64,000 bases of DNA. It comes from Symsagittifera roscoffensis (lineage: Eukaryota > Xenacoelomorpha > Acoela > Convolutidae). Positions within the stretch are counted from its first letter, which is position 1. Each line of letters begins with the position of its first letter. Under the pieces are notes generated by a model. The model worked only from the letters and a program-made list of their open reading frames with translations. It ran no database searches and had not been told where the DNA came from. The DNA lies in NCBI RefSeq assembly GCF_963678635.1, contig NC_087069.1, forward strand, positions 31,352,776 through 31,416,775. Reading direction: 5' to 3'. Below are positions 21,280 to 31,923 of the stretch, piece by piece. The position numbers and the translations under genes are program-made.

Positions 21280-22798
21280 AAAAGGAGATAAGTAATATAT
21301 AGTAAGGATAATAATCTATTACTAGTCGTTAATCAATTTTACTATACCCTCCTTTGCACCAAAATACCCGAATTAAGACCCTTAACTCGGAAATTTGCAA
21401 TTGATGGAGGGGACAATCGGACCGCGCCAATCGTGCCCTGTTTGGTGAGTTTTGATGAAATAGTTTTGATGAAATAGTACACGAACAACACTAAAATTAT
21501 GTCAACGATACCCAACAGTCGTTGTGGATGTTGTCCCTGATGTCCCTGTTGAGTCTGGAATATGTCGGTCAGCTTGCCACTCTACCCTCCGGTCACCGGC
21601 AAAACACCATTAACGTGCTTAAATACTCAAATAACACTCAAGGGAGGGTACCTAACCCGCCACCAAAACACTCAATCTTTCAATCAGAAATGATAAAAAA
21701 CAATCTGAAACAACAAAAAATAGGAAGGTCAGATCGCATCTTGTCCGAAAATAACATATAAACTGTCACTTTATATTTTTTATTGTTTTTGGTCTTTTTC
21801 GGATTTTTTACAGTTTTTTGTACTTTTTTTTATAAAAATTTGTTTTTGACTTTTTCTTGGTTATACCTTATTTTTGTTCAGTTTTATGCTTTCTCTTTAA
21901 TTCTTTTTGGTCCTGGGGCCTTGCGATAAGCGGGTTCTCGACTTCCCACATAACCCTCCGGCCCCCGGAATTTTCGGTTTTAACTAGGTTAAAAAGCTAA
22001 ATAGTACTAGGCGGAGGGTCCGCACTTTCCCCCTAGTACAACAAAGGTCATTAAGGCACCTAACTCGGGCATACTCCGGGAGCGGAGGGTCCGTCGCTGA
22101 AACGTTTGCTGATCGTGATGGTCTTATGCCTTTAACAGGCCCATTTAGGAGCGCCATAAAAACGTCTATGTAACAATCGCCCAAATAATACACAGAGACG
22201 GAGCGTAGAAAAAACACCTATTAACGACTGGCCGGCGTCAGTTACCTAAATTCTACTCGTTTTTCACCGTCTCGACCTAGCCAGTTGATTTTCTGGTCTG
22301 TCTAGGGCTAAGTAAAAAGTTACTATTTTCAGGCCATCACTCAAACGACTTTTAATCAGTTTCTGTTTACATGCGAACACAACCACAAATCTGGCTCTCG
22401 GATCCTCAGACTACGTGATTGCTATTAAAAACACGGCTCGAATATCCTATTTTACTATGTTTTTGATGACAGTTCTATTTTAATTCCATTGCAGATGGAT
22501 TGACCCTTTCCTATTTCTAGCTACTCATATTCTAAAATATCAAATAATACCGGTGTTAATTCAAACTGTTTAAGGCATCAGAGTAGCTGAAAAGTCAGTC
22601 TTTATAGTCCTTCACCATATACTGTCTCTGGGGGCCGAGCCTCCGATTCCGTGATTTCGCTGTAACGTCGTTATTACTCCCAATTCGTGGCACGGGAGGC
22701 TACTGCTGTTTAATCCTTCCCCACTGAAGCCTCCTTTCCACCTGTTTTCTCTGATTAGCTGTCTTATCGTGCGTGATCGTATTTTCTATCGTTCGTTT
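21280..22798. other. Non-coding region with CCCTCC/GGAGGG modules
   Basis: No gene found. Short inverted motifs ACCCTCCGG and CGGAGGGT recur (about 21346, 21585, 21645, 21953, 22013, 22083), in places pairing across 60-70 bp. A 14-bp direct repeat (AGTTTTGATGAAAT) lies near 21450-21477. These may be ends of small DNA elements. Confidence 0.35.
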
Positions 22799-22880
22799 TT
22801 TCTATCGTTCCCGTTCGACTGTTTTTCACTATTTCTTTTTCTATCGTTCCCGTACGACTATTTGTCACTATATCAGCTGT
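22797..22880. repeat. Two-copy 42-bp tandem repeat
   Basis: TTCTATCGTTCCCGTTCGACT at about 22799 recurs as TTCTATCGTTCCCGTACGACT at about 22841, each followed by a related T-rich CACTAT segment. Confidence 0.7.
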
Positions 22881-22989
22881 TGTTATGTTTTCCGTCACTT
22901 TTTGGCTCAAAATGGCCGTTTTTACATTTCTGAGAAATGTGACGTCACAAATCGAATTTTAGAAAATTAAAATTCCAGAATATTCTGAC

Positions 22990-24093
22990 CCCCTTCGCAA
23001 CAGTTTTTAATCGCTAAGGCCTCTAGTTCTACTTTCGTGTCTTGCCGGAAGGTTGCGCTGTGCCAATGTTGCAGAATGGCACAGAGTTAAAGAAGACCTG
23101 AATTTAATCCGCAATGAATATTTCACGTAGCTTGAATAAAACTTTTGGATGGTTTCAATCGTGAGCAGGAAATTGCGAGATATTTTGGTTTTCACGCTCC
23201 TTATGAATTTCAGTGAGTTTTAGTCCCAGATTGTCCTCCAATCAGGCTTATACCGGAAGATGTATTTATTTTCCTTGTACCCGGAGGTTCCCATGAGAAA
23301 ACGGAGGAAACAATTTATTTTTTATTCAGCTTCTGTAGGTGAGCAAAGCCATTAAGTATTTCTAGAGCGTAAATTGATTCCTTTATCAATGTTTTTTGGC
23401 AGATTCACTTCAGTGTTTTTCACATCAGATAACATTTCTCTCTTGTGAGAGTGTTGCCAATCTTGCTGCGGATCTGGCTTATATTTCAGGAAGTTTTCTG
23501 CTGCTGGATGATACTTTAATTCGGTCCGAGATTTGCGTCTTTTGTTCAATTTTAATTCGGGCTATTCGATTTATGCCAATGAACAGGTACTTCTAGTTTG
23601 ATAAGAACGTGATCGCTTTTACCCACGGGGGCTTCAATAAAAGCTTCCATTTCCCTCCAAACTGTTTTAGTTAAAATATTTTCAACCAGGAATTTTTTGA
23701 TGTCTCGTCGCTTGAATAGCGTGATCGAAGATATTAACTTTTTTCACGCTGCCTTTCGAGCTATCAAAACAGGTTTAAATATTTCAAAATTTTTGATAGT
23801 TCAAATGATAGATTCAAAGTAATAGTCAGAGCTTGCGCAGAAAAACATAACTCTTGCCAATTGATGCAAGTTATCAAAGTCAATTTGAATTGTTAGTGAT
23901 TTGAATCAAGCTTAACTTTTAAAATCATATTGAGGCTAAGAGTTTTATAGTTTAAGTGCTGGCTAGATTTTTTTAGCGCTTTAATGGTTTCTGCTTTTTT
24001 CAAATTGCCCAGTAACTTTATTTTGCGTCGTTTCAAGAGAATCAATTAGGTATCAGGAGTGTTCTGATGTAAAAGTGGTGGGTCATCTTTGAG
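22990..24093 (-). pseudogene. Degraded LINE endonuclease fragment (tentative)
   Basis: On the minus strand near 23640-23580 the sequence reads APVGKSDHVLIKLEV, which resembles the Ser-Asp-His block closing an APE-type LINE endonuclease. The adjoining frames are broken (23352-23549 is open in another frame). The rest shows nothing recognisable. The young LINE at 24107 is inserted next to this stretch. Confidence 0.4.
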
Positions 24094-24106
24094 TTTTATA
24101 ATTTAG
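24094..24106. repeat. Target-site duplication of LINE, left copy
   Basis: TTTTATAATTTAG, identical to 28136-28148. It directly precedes the 3-prime end of the minus-strand LINE. Confidence 0.75.
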
Positions 24107-24115
24107 AGTTGACCC

Positions 24116-24142
24116 TGAGAGAGAGAGAGAGAGAGAGAGAAA
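24116..24142. repeat. GA/CT microsatellite, LINE 3-prime tail
   Basis: An unbroken run of GA dinucleotides on the plus strand lies at the 3-prime end of the LINE. Tails of this type are where target-primed reverse transcription starts in CR1/L2-like elements. Confidence 0.8.
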
Positions 24143-24236
24143 GGCTTAATTTACCCCGTGGGGAGTTTACAATCACAAATAATGAAATGCAAACATAAAA
24201 CAAAAAAAAAACAAAAATATAAATATATAAAATAAA

Positions 24237-27026
24237 CTATGACCGGCAGAAGGTACAGCAGCACTTTCCATACCAAGTACACGGAATGTTTTCTTCGAAT
24301 GTTTGACGTAGCTTCGTATCATAGAACTTCATAACTTCACGCTTGTACCGGGGGAATGATAGACGGACATCAAGCTTCATGAAATTCAATAGTCTAGGAA
24401 TACGGTCAAAATAAAAGGACTTTGTCTTCTCGTATTTTCGCTTCTTTAATTTGAAAGAGTATATATCAACACTCCGTAATGATACAGATGGGTCATTTAT
24501 ATCAACAAAATCGAAGGGGTTTAAATCGTACTTGTCCTGAAACAGTTTATGGAAAAACAGAAGATTTGAGATTTCAATATGATATGGCAGAGGATAGATT
24601 CCTAACTTTATCAGTGACGTCTTATAATCACCTGACAGACCGATCCATCTCACGCATCTTCTGTTGAAAGCTTCGAGCTTGGATAAGTCGGTCTTGTTAG
24701 GTATCCAGATAGAAGAACCATAAGTAAGCACAGATAGAATACATGCTTTGTAGAGCCGAACCTTCGTTTGTCTCGGAGTACTGCTCGGAACATTTCGCTT
24801 TAACATAAAGTACACTTTGTTGCACTTGAATAACTTTTCAGAGACATGGTGCGACCACGATAAATCAGAACTGAAAATGATCCCAAGATCTTTAACGTCT
24901 AAAGATTCATCGATTTTGTGATCACCAATATAGAGATCTGGGTTTTCAGAGCTGTGGTTAAAAAACTTCAGGACTTTACATTTGTCAGGATGTAAATCGA
25001 GAGAATTTTCGCCACACCAATTGATAACAGCATCTAGATCGCGTTGAAGTACGGGAACAGAGGTACTGCAGCATTTCAGATCATCAGCAAAGAGGGATGG
25101 CTTGGATAAGAGATAATCAGGAAGATCGTTCACAAATAACAAGAACAATAACGGCCCCAGAATACTACCTTGCGGGACACCACTCATAATGCTCACAAAA
25201 TCAGAGAGCACACCATTGATTCGCACACGTTGAAAGCGTCCAGAAAGATAACTTTTAAGTAATTGGAGAAAGCTAACATCCAAACCGAAATCCGCAAGTT
25301 TTTTGAGCAATTTATGGTGAGGAACCGAGTCAAACGCCTTTTTGATATCCGCATAAAAAACAAAAGACGAAATACCAAGTTCGTGATTCCTATAAAGCTC
25401 ATCACAGAAGTTTAACAGTTGCGTGACAGTTGAACGCCTTGACATAAAGCCGGATTGGTATTTCGTAATTTTCGGCCTAATGCTAGTGTAAATGTAATCA
25501 AATAAGATACGCTCCAGACCGAGGGAAAGTTTCGGTAGCAGGCTGATGGGACGATAATTGGACACATCACTGTGGCTATCCTTCTTGTAAAGAGGAGTTA
25601 TGTACGCAGTTTTCCAAACATCGGGCCACTTTTTTCGCTTTAAAATGTCTTCATAGAGAGCAGCCACTAGAGGACTCAGTTGAAATGCACAATGTTTTAG
25701 GAAAGCCGGCGGGACATCGTCACAGCAGACAGAAGCAGAGTCATTTGCCGACTGAAGAAAATGTAAGACTTTTTCATGACTAACAGACACCTTGCACAAC
25801 TCAATGGTAGAAGAAGTACTAAGGCTGGTAATCTGAATCTCCCCGGAGGTCTTGAAGACAGACGCAAAAAAGTCATTAAAAAGATTGGCCTTCTCAATAG
25901 TAGTGGAAGCAGATCTTTTTGCAAAATGCATTGTGCCTGGGTAGGGAGAAGAATTGCTCAAGCTTTTCAAAATCTTGAAGCAAGAATTGACGTCCATAGT
26001 CTCATAGGATTGCAGGAAGCAGACCTTGTCAAGTTCCATTGACACATTTAGACTGTCTACAAGAGTGCTATGATCGTGCATGGGATTGCGCTTTTTCTGG
26101 GTGCCAAGTTTATTTAAAAGGTGGACCGTATGTGAAGAATAATAAAACGGCAGATTTTGACGTTTGAGTCTTTTACGGTAGGAAGAAACACGCACACTCT
26201 CATTTAGAATTGAGAAAATCACCACGCTGAAGTCATCATACAAATGGGCATACTGCAGAGCATTATAACCAGAATTAAGCATCACGGAGAACGTGGTATA
26301 GTCAAAGGAGGATTTGGAGTAGGCTACTGGTCGAATTTCATCGTCTGATTTAGTAGGAAACGTAATGCTGACAGGCTTGTGATCAGAGAAATCGGACTCC
26401 AAAACTTCAATATCACCAGGATTAGCACGGTTAAGCAATAGGATATCGAGAATGCTCCCACTGCAATGTGTTGGTTCAAAGATGTGCTGCTCTAGATCAT
26501 AATCATGAAACAAAGAAAGCAAGTTTGCGTCATAGCTCGAGGAGCTGTAGCAAGAGTACCAGTCAATATTGGGAAGATTCATATCACCCGAGACAAGGAA
26601 GTAGCTGTCGTGCAGAGATCCGCGCTTAGCACATTCAGATTTGAATGCAATATGTGCAGTTTCCAAAAACTCACTCATGCTTATAACGGATAATCTGAAA
26701 TGCGAAGAAGCGGGAGGATTATAGATGACAGCAATGCAAATAAGGAGCGAAGCTGAAACCAATAAAACTGCACAGCCAACAGGGGATTCGCAAACAACCG
26801 GTTGAATATGGAACGTAGAAGGAATTGAGCCCTTTATAGCAATAAGGCTACCTCCGTGTTCACCATTTTTACGATCAGAGCGAGCAAGAACAGTGTAATC
26901 AGCATACGGGAAAACAAACGATGATTCAACCGTGCTGGTCAACCAGGTTTCAGTCAAGCAAATAATATCACAATTCCATTTGTATAACATATTAACAAAC
27001 TTCAATCTTCTTTCCAAAGAGAGCAT
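24237..27026 (-). CDS. LINE ORF2: APE endonuclease and reverse transcriptase
   Basis: 929 residues from the first ATG. The endonuclease shows LTETWL (Glu26), SGDMN (Asp148, Asn150) and SDH (214-216). Reverse transcriptase follows: motif A YADIKKAFD (559-567), motif B SGVPQGS (615-621), catalytic FADD (646-649), then a thumb and a Cys-rich end (CTWYGKCCCTFCRS). It nicks target DNA and copies the element RNA at the nick. The conserved first Asn of the endonuclease (FFNCQS) is encoded just upstream of this ATG, in frame, so the functional protein probably starts earlier, by readthrough from ORF1. Domain content fits the CR1/L2 group. The exact clade is not decided. Confidence 0.95.
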   Translation of the reverse strand: MLSLERRLKFVNMLYKWNCDIICLTETWLTSTVESSFVFPYADYTVLARSDRKNGEHGGSLIAIKGSIPSTFHIQPVVCESPVGCAVLLVSASLLICIAVIYNPPASSHFRLSVISMSEFLETAHIAFKSECAKRGSLHDSYFLVSGDMNLPNIDWYSCYSSSSYDANLLSLFHDYDLEQHIFEPTHCSGSILDILLLNRANPGDIEVLESDFSDHKPVSITFPTKSDDEIRPVAYSKSSFDYTTFSVMLNSGYNALQYAHLYDDFSVVIFSILNESVRVSSYRKRLKRQNLPFYYSSHTVHLLNKLGTQKKRNPMHDHSTLVDSLNVSMELDKVCFLQSYETMDVNSCFKILKSLSNSSPYPGTMHFAKRSASTTIEKANLFNDFFASVFKTSGEIQITSLSTSSTIELCKVSVSHEKVLHFLQSANDSASVCCDDVPPAFLKHCAFQLSPLVAALYEDILKRKKWPDVWKTAYITPLYKKDSHSDVSNYRPISLLPKLSLGLERILFDYIYTSIRPKITKYQSGFMSRRSTVTQLLNFCDELYRNHELGISSFVFYADIKKAFDSVPHHKLLKKLADFGLDVSFLQLLKSYLSGRFQRVRINGVLSDFVSIMSGVPQGSILGPLLFLLFVNDLPDYLLSKPSLFADDLKCCSTSVPVLQRDLDAVINWCGENSLDLHPDKCKVLKFFNHSSENPDLYIGDHKIDESLDVKDLGIIFSSDLSWSHHVSEKLFKCNKVYFMLKRNVPSSTPRQTKVRLYKACILSVLTYGSSIWIPNKTDLSKLEAFNRRCVRWIGLSGDYKTSLIKLGIYPLPYHIEISNLLFFHKLFQDKYDLNPFDFVDINDPSVSLRSVDIYSFKLKKRKYEKTKSFYFDRIPRLLNFMKLDVRLSFPRYKREVMKFYDTKLRQTFEENIPCTWYGKCCCTFCRS

Positions 27027-27071
27027 ACTTTGGCAATTGAAAAAGACAATCGATAACTTTTTCTCTAGTCA
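27027..27071 (-). promoter_or_regulatory. Candidate stop-codon readthrough site between LINE ORF1 and ORF2
   Basis: ORF1 ends with TGA at 27071-27069, followed by CTAGAG. The same frame then stays open for 14 codons (including FFNCQS, the first endonuclease motif) up to the ORF2 ATG and through ORF2. UGA-CUA-G is a well-known context for efficient translational readthrough in eukaryotes. Readthrough would give a fused protein of about 1213 residues. Reinitiation at the ATG is the alternative, but it would lose the first endonuclease strand. Confidence 0.7.
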
Positions 27072-27878
27072 ATTTTGCTTTGGCTCAAGTTGTTGCAACT
27101 CGTCATCAAGATAAAGCTTCAGGTCACGAATTTTGATCTGCTTGCGATCATAGCCGCCTTCGATTAGTTCACGACGTCGTTTCAGGAGCTGCCTTTCAAG
27201 TTCCTGGCCAGCTTTGGTTAGGGACTTGGAAATATAGACAGCATCACAATACTCTTTCAGATTGTAACTCTTGCTTAGAATCTTCCTTGTAGACCAAACA
27301 GAATTGAATTTGATTATAACAGGTCTCGGCTTATTTGGATCCGTATTGGGTTTTCCCACGCGGAAGACCTCCTGAATCCCCGTAGAAGAATTTGCCTCGA
27401 GATATTCAAGTATATCAGTCACTGATTTCCCATCATCCTCAAAGCGCTTGTTAGCAGAATTGGCAGAGCTTTCAGGTATGCCTTGAATCCTGATCTCGTC
27501 CAACTTCTCAAGTAGCTCCGGTGACGAAACAGATGAAACTTTGATTCGGGGTAATTGGGGATCGGTCTTTTCAAGCTTCTCAACAACAACATCAAGTTTC
27601 TTTTCAATAACATCAAGACGTTTATCGGCATCTTCCCCTGCATCAACAGCATGAGTACAACTATTTTGATTATACTTAGCTTCCCGAAGTTGCGTAACAG
27701 CTTCGCGCAACAGGCAAAGTATGCTGTCTTTTTTCAGCTTTCCAGTCAGCTTTCCGAACGTCTCAGTGCCGTCAGCCCGAAGTAGATCATCCACGGTTGG
27801 GTAGTAGTCAGCGGTCACAAGGCCAGATGTGGAGTTGAGCCGCTGGGGGGCAGGCTGTGTTCCCTCAGGATCAGTCAT
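27069..27878 (-). CDS. LINE ORF1: RNA-binding protein
   Basis: 269 residues. Residues 85-104 (DKRLDVIEKKLDVVVEKLEK) form a likely coiled coil. Residues 126-206 resemble the RRM-like domain of L1-type ORF1 proteins (EIRIQGIPES, then VFRVGKPN and RPVIIKFNS). The rest, with KAGQELERQLLKRRRELIEGG, resembles the C-terminal RNA-binding part. Such proteins coat the element RNA as trimers and act as nucleic-acid chaperones. The N-terminal 80 residues show no known domain. It shares the frame of ORF2 downstream. Confidence 0.88.
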   Translation of the reverse strand: MTDPEGTQPAPQRLNSTSGLVTADYYPTVDDLLRADGTETFGKLTGKLKKDSILCLLREAVTQLREAKYNQNSCTHAVDAGEDADKRLDVIEKKLDVVVEKLEKTDPQLPRIKVSSVSSPELLEKLDEIRIQGIPESSANSANKRFEDDGKSVTDILEYLEANSSTGIQEVFRVGKPNTDPNKPRPVIIKFNSVWSTRKILSKSYNLKEYCDAVYISKSLTKAGQELERQLLKRRRELIEGGYDRKQIKIRDLKLYLDDELQQLEPKQN

Positions 27879-28135
27879 AACATATGAAACTATTTAATAA
27901 GTTTATCACAACAATTAGGCTAACATGAAGCTGTAACATTGTTACATTGTCCCACATTCCAGTGGCTTGTTCCAATCAAACTTGCTTATCACAGTTCTAT
28001 CTGTTTTTAATTACTTTCCAGTTTTCCTATTTTTTTAATGTGCTTTTAATTTGTACAATTTTGCTATTTTTTAGTTACTGATGATGACATAATGTCGAAA
28101 ACATTTTACCATTGATGTTTTTTTCCCTGAGATCA
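27879..28135 (-). promoter_or_regulatory. LINE 5-prime leader
   Basis: Untranslated leader between the element start at 28135 and the ORF1 ATG. An internal promoter is expected in such elements, but I can point to no specific site. It contains TTTTCGACATTATGTCATCA on the minus strand. Confidence 0.55.
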
Positions 28136-28148
28136 TTTTATAATTTAG

Positions 28149-28612
28149 TTCACGATTTGTTATGGCAACAAAAAATTATATGGCTTTTTTTTGACGTGAC
28201 AGGCGTCTTCCCAAGCATTTTCGGCTAAGTAGCCTCACGTTAAGTAATAATGATGCCTTAATTTACTCCCGTGATCGGTTTATTGACCGTGTTCTGATTA
28301 TGGAAAGTAGATAGTTTTAGCATAGTAGATATTTTTCACCATTTGTTTATTTTTTTCTTTTATGTTTCCGTCCCATTATCTATTTGCTACTTTGCAATAC
28401 TATGCTTGCGATGTACCACAAGTGTTGCGAAACTCCGCTTCGTCTCTCTGTCACAATATTGAATTATAGATTTTGAAGTTTTTGAGCACGACTCTCATCA
28501 ATATTGAAATCATGGGTGAGGCTTGCTCATGTAAAGGAATTGATGTCTTGAACCATTTAGAAATATAATAGACTTTATGTAGTTGATACGAAACAATTAT
28601 ATTGGTTTTCAG
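28149..28612. other. Unannotated AT-rich stretch
   Basis: No gene or repeat recognised. A pyrimidine tract and AG at 28601-28612 form the acceptor of the next candidate exon. Confidence 0.4.
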
Positions 28613-29087
28613 AAGTATCTGAGAAATTGTTTGAAGTGGGCACGTACCATGGTTGAAAAAAAAATTACTGGCAGTTTTTGCAGCATGTGCAGCAATGTTT
28701 TTGTAAATTTAGATCATAAATGGCTGCAAATTTTTGCCCTTCTGTGTCTTAAACTCGTTTTAGCTGTTTATTCTAGACAAAAAGCATCTACCAGTTCTTT
28801 ATCGAAGCATGTTTTAACGATCGCCGATAAAATATATTTTTCATCACAAGAAAGTTTTGACTTCAATGGTAATCAAGCAGCAGATAAAAATCGAGTGTGC
28901 TCCAATACAAACATATTCGAAGCCTTCTTTACATCTGTTAAATCTGAGCATTTGTGCTTCGATTTATCACCTCTCAGTAGAACATATCAGATTATGGACA
29001 TGGGGGTTGAAAAAGAACAGCAGGTAACATCCAAGAATGATGCTGAAAATGCAGATGAAGATACTGATCATACAAATGGCAATTCAG
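28613..29087 (+). CDS. Candidate internal exon, unrecognised protein
   Basis: A 475-bp open segment lies between a good acceptor (ATTGGTTTTCAG) and a donor (AATTCAG followed by GTCAGT). The phase is 0 at entry and 1 at exit. The product has a CxxC pair (FCSMCSNVF), a hydrophobic stretch (LQIFALLCLKLVLAVY) and an acidic end (NDAENADEDTDH). I do not recognise the family. The exit phase fits the entry phase of both the candidate exon at 32151 and the ARB2A-like exon at 32366, so it could be a 5-prime exon of that gene. It could equally belong to another gene or be a chance open frame. Confidence 0.4.
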
Positions 29088-29289
29088 GTCAGTTCATTTT
29101 TTCACTAATAATTCTAAACTTTAGTTTAATAAAACTGATTACAAATCTCCAAGATGAATTTTTTGCGAAGAGTTAAGAGTAATTAGTATTAAGGAAAATG
29201 AAAAATAATTCGACAAAAATATTTATTTAACTATTTTCTATCTTTTTCTATTAAATGAGGGATTTTAAATGAGGGCTTTACTATCTCGC

Positions 29290-31660
29290 CATGTTTATGT
29301 TTTTTCAACGTATTATTTTTGCATGATTAACGAAAAATTTTTTTTTCACGTTTAAGCGATATAGTATATTGCAATGGTTAAAACTATTTTTTTTTCAATT
29401 TTGCAGCTTGAACTCAATGTTTTTTTGTCGAGTTTGAAATTATTAACCCAAAAGTGGGATGCTGTTGGCGTAACTCCAGGGGTGGCGAATTGGGCCCCCA
29501 AATATGAATACCCAAATCTTATTATTTTTCGAGATACGAAGATTTTTATGATTTTTTCAAAAATTTTCTCGAACAATGCATGAAACAACAAAAGCAACTA
29601 GAACCAGACAGTGTTAACAAAAAATCAAATGATTTTGAACAGCTATGAAGCCAAAAAAGCCCAAAAAGCCGATTTTCAGTTCCAAAAAAGAAGATCCGAT
29701 CAGACAAGAACAATAAGTTGGCAGATAAAAATGGTTTACCAAAAAATCTAACAAAAAAACAAATATATAAGAAAAAATATGCCATTGAACTATTCTTAGA
29801 GAAGATTTAGCCCGAAAACAGATCAAAATTAACTAAGCGTGAGAAAAAATAAATGAAATTTTTTATAAGCAAACAATAAGAAGAAACATGATAAATTCGC
29901 CTAACAATTCTGAACAAAATTATCAAAGGTTTTCTGATTTGATAGCACTTCCAGCTCGCGTGGTCCCCGTTTTTTTGTCATTCCTTACAGAATCAAACTA
30001 CGCAAAAGTGGAGGAACAGAAAACTGGCAGTCAGCAACTCAAATTGACTTTGCAAAACGATGAAATGTTGTAGAAAAACTTAACTGAAAAATAAACAAAA
30101 AACTGCGAAAACACAAATTCAATTACTTCACCAGAAAAATATGATAAAAACAGCTCACTGAACAAACAAAAGCATAAAAGGTTTAAAAAAGTTTTTGTGC
30201 AAACTGAAATCAAAAACGAAAAAATATTGAAATTTTTTTTCTAAAGTTTCAATAAAGGGGAACATATTTGTTTCATTCTAAAATTTTCCCTTTCACAAAG
30301 AACGGTCTGGAAAAGTGATTTAGATTTGTCCAGTACCATTTGTAAGAATTCAACCATTCTTATAAAAATCAACAAAAACTAATTGAAAAAAATCATTCGG
30401 AAAATGAGTCGACGGAATCAAATTGGACAGTCAAGAGCCGAAAAAATACCGAAATTTTTGGCACAAAAAATATTTTTAAAGGAACTATTAACAGGCACGC
30501 AAGTCCCATACCGAATATACACATGTCCAGGTGTTGCAAATCTTGCCTCCAAATATGAGTGCTTAAATTATTGTAGTTTCCGAGATATGGCACTTTTTAT
30601 GGTTTTTAGAGTTTTTTTTTTCAGAAAAATTCAATTTGAAGTTTCTCAAAATTTGAAATTACCAACCCTGTAGTTGGGTACTGTGAAAACTTTTTCAACG
30701 TATTATTTTTGCATGTTTGAGGAAAGAATTTTTACACGTTCAGGTCATATCGTAAATTGCAATGCTTAAAATAGTTTTTTTTTCGATTTCCCAGCTTGAA
30801 TTCAGTGTTTTTCCGTCAAGTTTGAAATTAGTAACCCGAAAGTGTGATGCTCTCAAGGTTATCCTAGGGGTGACGAATTGGGCCCCCAGGGTAATCTAGG
30901 GGTTCCAAATCTTCATTCAAACTATGAATGCTCAAATCTTCTGTACTGTGAGGTGCTGTCCGAGTACTCTCAGGCGTTGCAAATCTTGCATCCAAATTTG
31001 ACTGCTCAAATCTTTTTATAATCCGGGACTTTACTTATGAGACTTTTTGTGATCCGAGACCTTTTTTATATTTTAGATATGACATCTTTTAGATATGACA
31101 TCAGAAAAATTTAGATTGTAAAAGTTCACCAAAATTTAAAATTGCCAACTCTGTAGTCAAGTGCTGTCGAGGTATTATCAGGGATTGGATGTTTTGCCCC
31201 CAAATGCGACTGCTTAAATACTTTTAATTTCCGAGATATGTGTTGTTTTGACAATTTGAATTTCCCGTCCCTGCGATGGGTGTTTTCCGGGTACTCTCAG
31301 ATGTTGCATATCTTGCCTCTAAATTTGATTGCTCTAATCATCTTAGTTTCTGAGATATGCTGTTTTTTTATGCTTTTTGAAAATTTTTCTTAGAACCTAA
31401 GCTCTAATTAATTCCAAGTTCGAGATACTCAACACTATGGCGAGGCGCCCTCAAGGTACGCTCAGGCTGTTTGCCTGGACTCCAGTTATGACTGCTCAAC
31501 GCCCTTTACTTTCTTAGGTTTTTTTGCTTTTTGAATTTTTTCAAAAGTGTTGATTTCCAAATAAATACTTTTCAAATTTTGAAATTATCGACACTTTGGT
31601 GAAGTGATGTCAGTTTACTGCCAACGTATGCATACATGGCCATTCATCCAAATTTTGTCG
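29290..31660. repeat. Degenerate tandem repeat of about 140 bp
   Basis: Several decayed copies share an order of motifs: a GTTTGAAATTA.TAACCC-like segment, then GGTACTCTCAGG, GTTGCAAATCTTGC, CCAAATATGACTGCTCAAAT, and TTTCCGAGATATG. Copies start near 29400, 30500, 30800, 30945, 31110, 31256, 31405 and 31570. The stretch 29600-30380 between them is A-rich and shows no clear copy. Identity is low enough that the family must be old. Confidence 0.65.
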
Positions 31661-31923
31661 CTGAAATTTTTTTGTTGAACTTAAAATTAAGTTAGGAAAA
31701 AAGTCATTAAATTTATTTACGCTGGATTATGAATCCCTTTTATGAATACGATGATTTGGCAATTGAAATTGTTTCATTTTTTCTAATATAGAAAGTGCAG
31801 TTGTATGCTGTTGACCATCTTAAGATTTTGTTTACGAAGATCTGACACCCAGTAGTTTCGGAGGTTTGATATGCAATGTATCAGCAGGGTTTAGTGTTCA
31901 CTAATCTGTTGGATTGTTCACTA

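Larger units (their letters stand above)
24107..28135 (-). mobile_element. Full-length non-LTR retrotransposon, CR1/L2-like
   Basis: The 4029-bp element is bounded by the 13-bp direct repeat TTTTATAATTTAG (24094-24106 and 28136-28148), the expected target-site duplication. On the minus strand it has a 257-bp 5-prime leader, ORF1 (269 codons), ORF2 (929 codons from its first ATG) and a 130-bp 3-prime end. The tail is a CT microsatellite (24116-24142), as in CR1/L2-type elements that end in short repeats rather than poly(A). All expected domains are open and no disabling change is visible apart from the single TGA between the ORFs. It is probably young and may be mobile. Confidence 0.9.

Noticed and set aside
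19461-22300. Gypsy 5-prime LTR
   Set aside because: I could not find a matching second copy, TG...CA ends or a primer-binding site.
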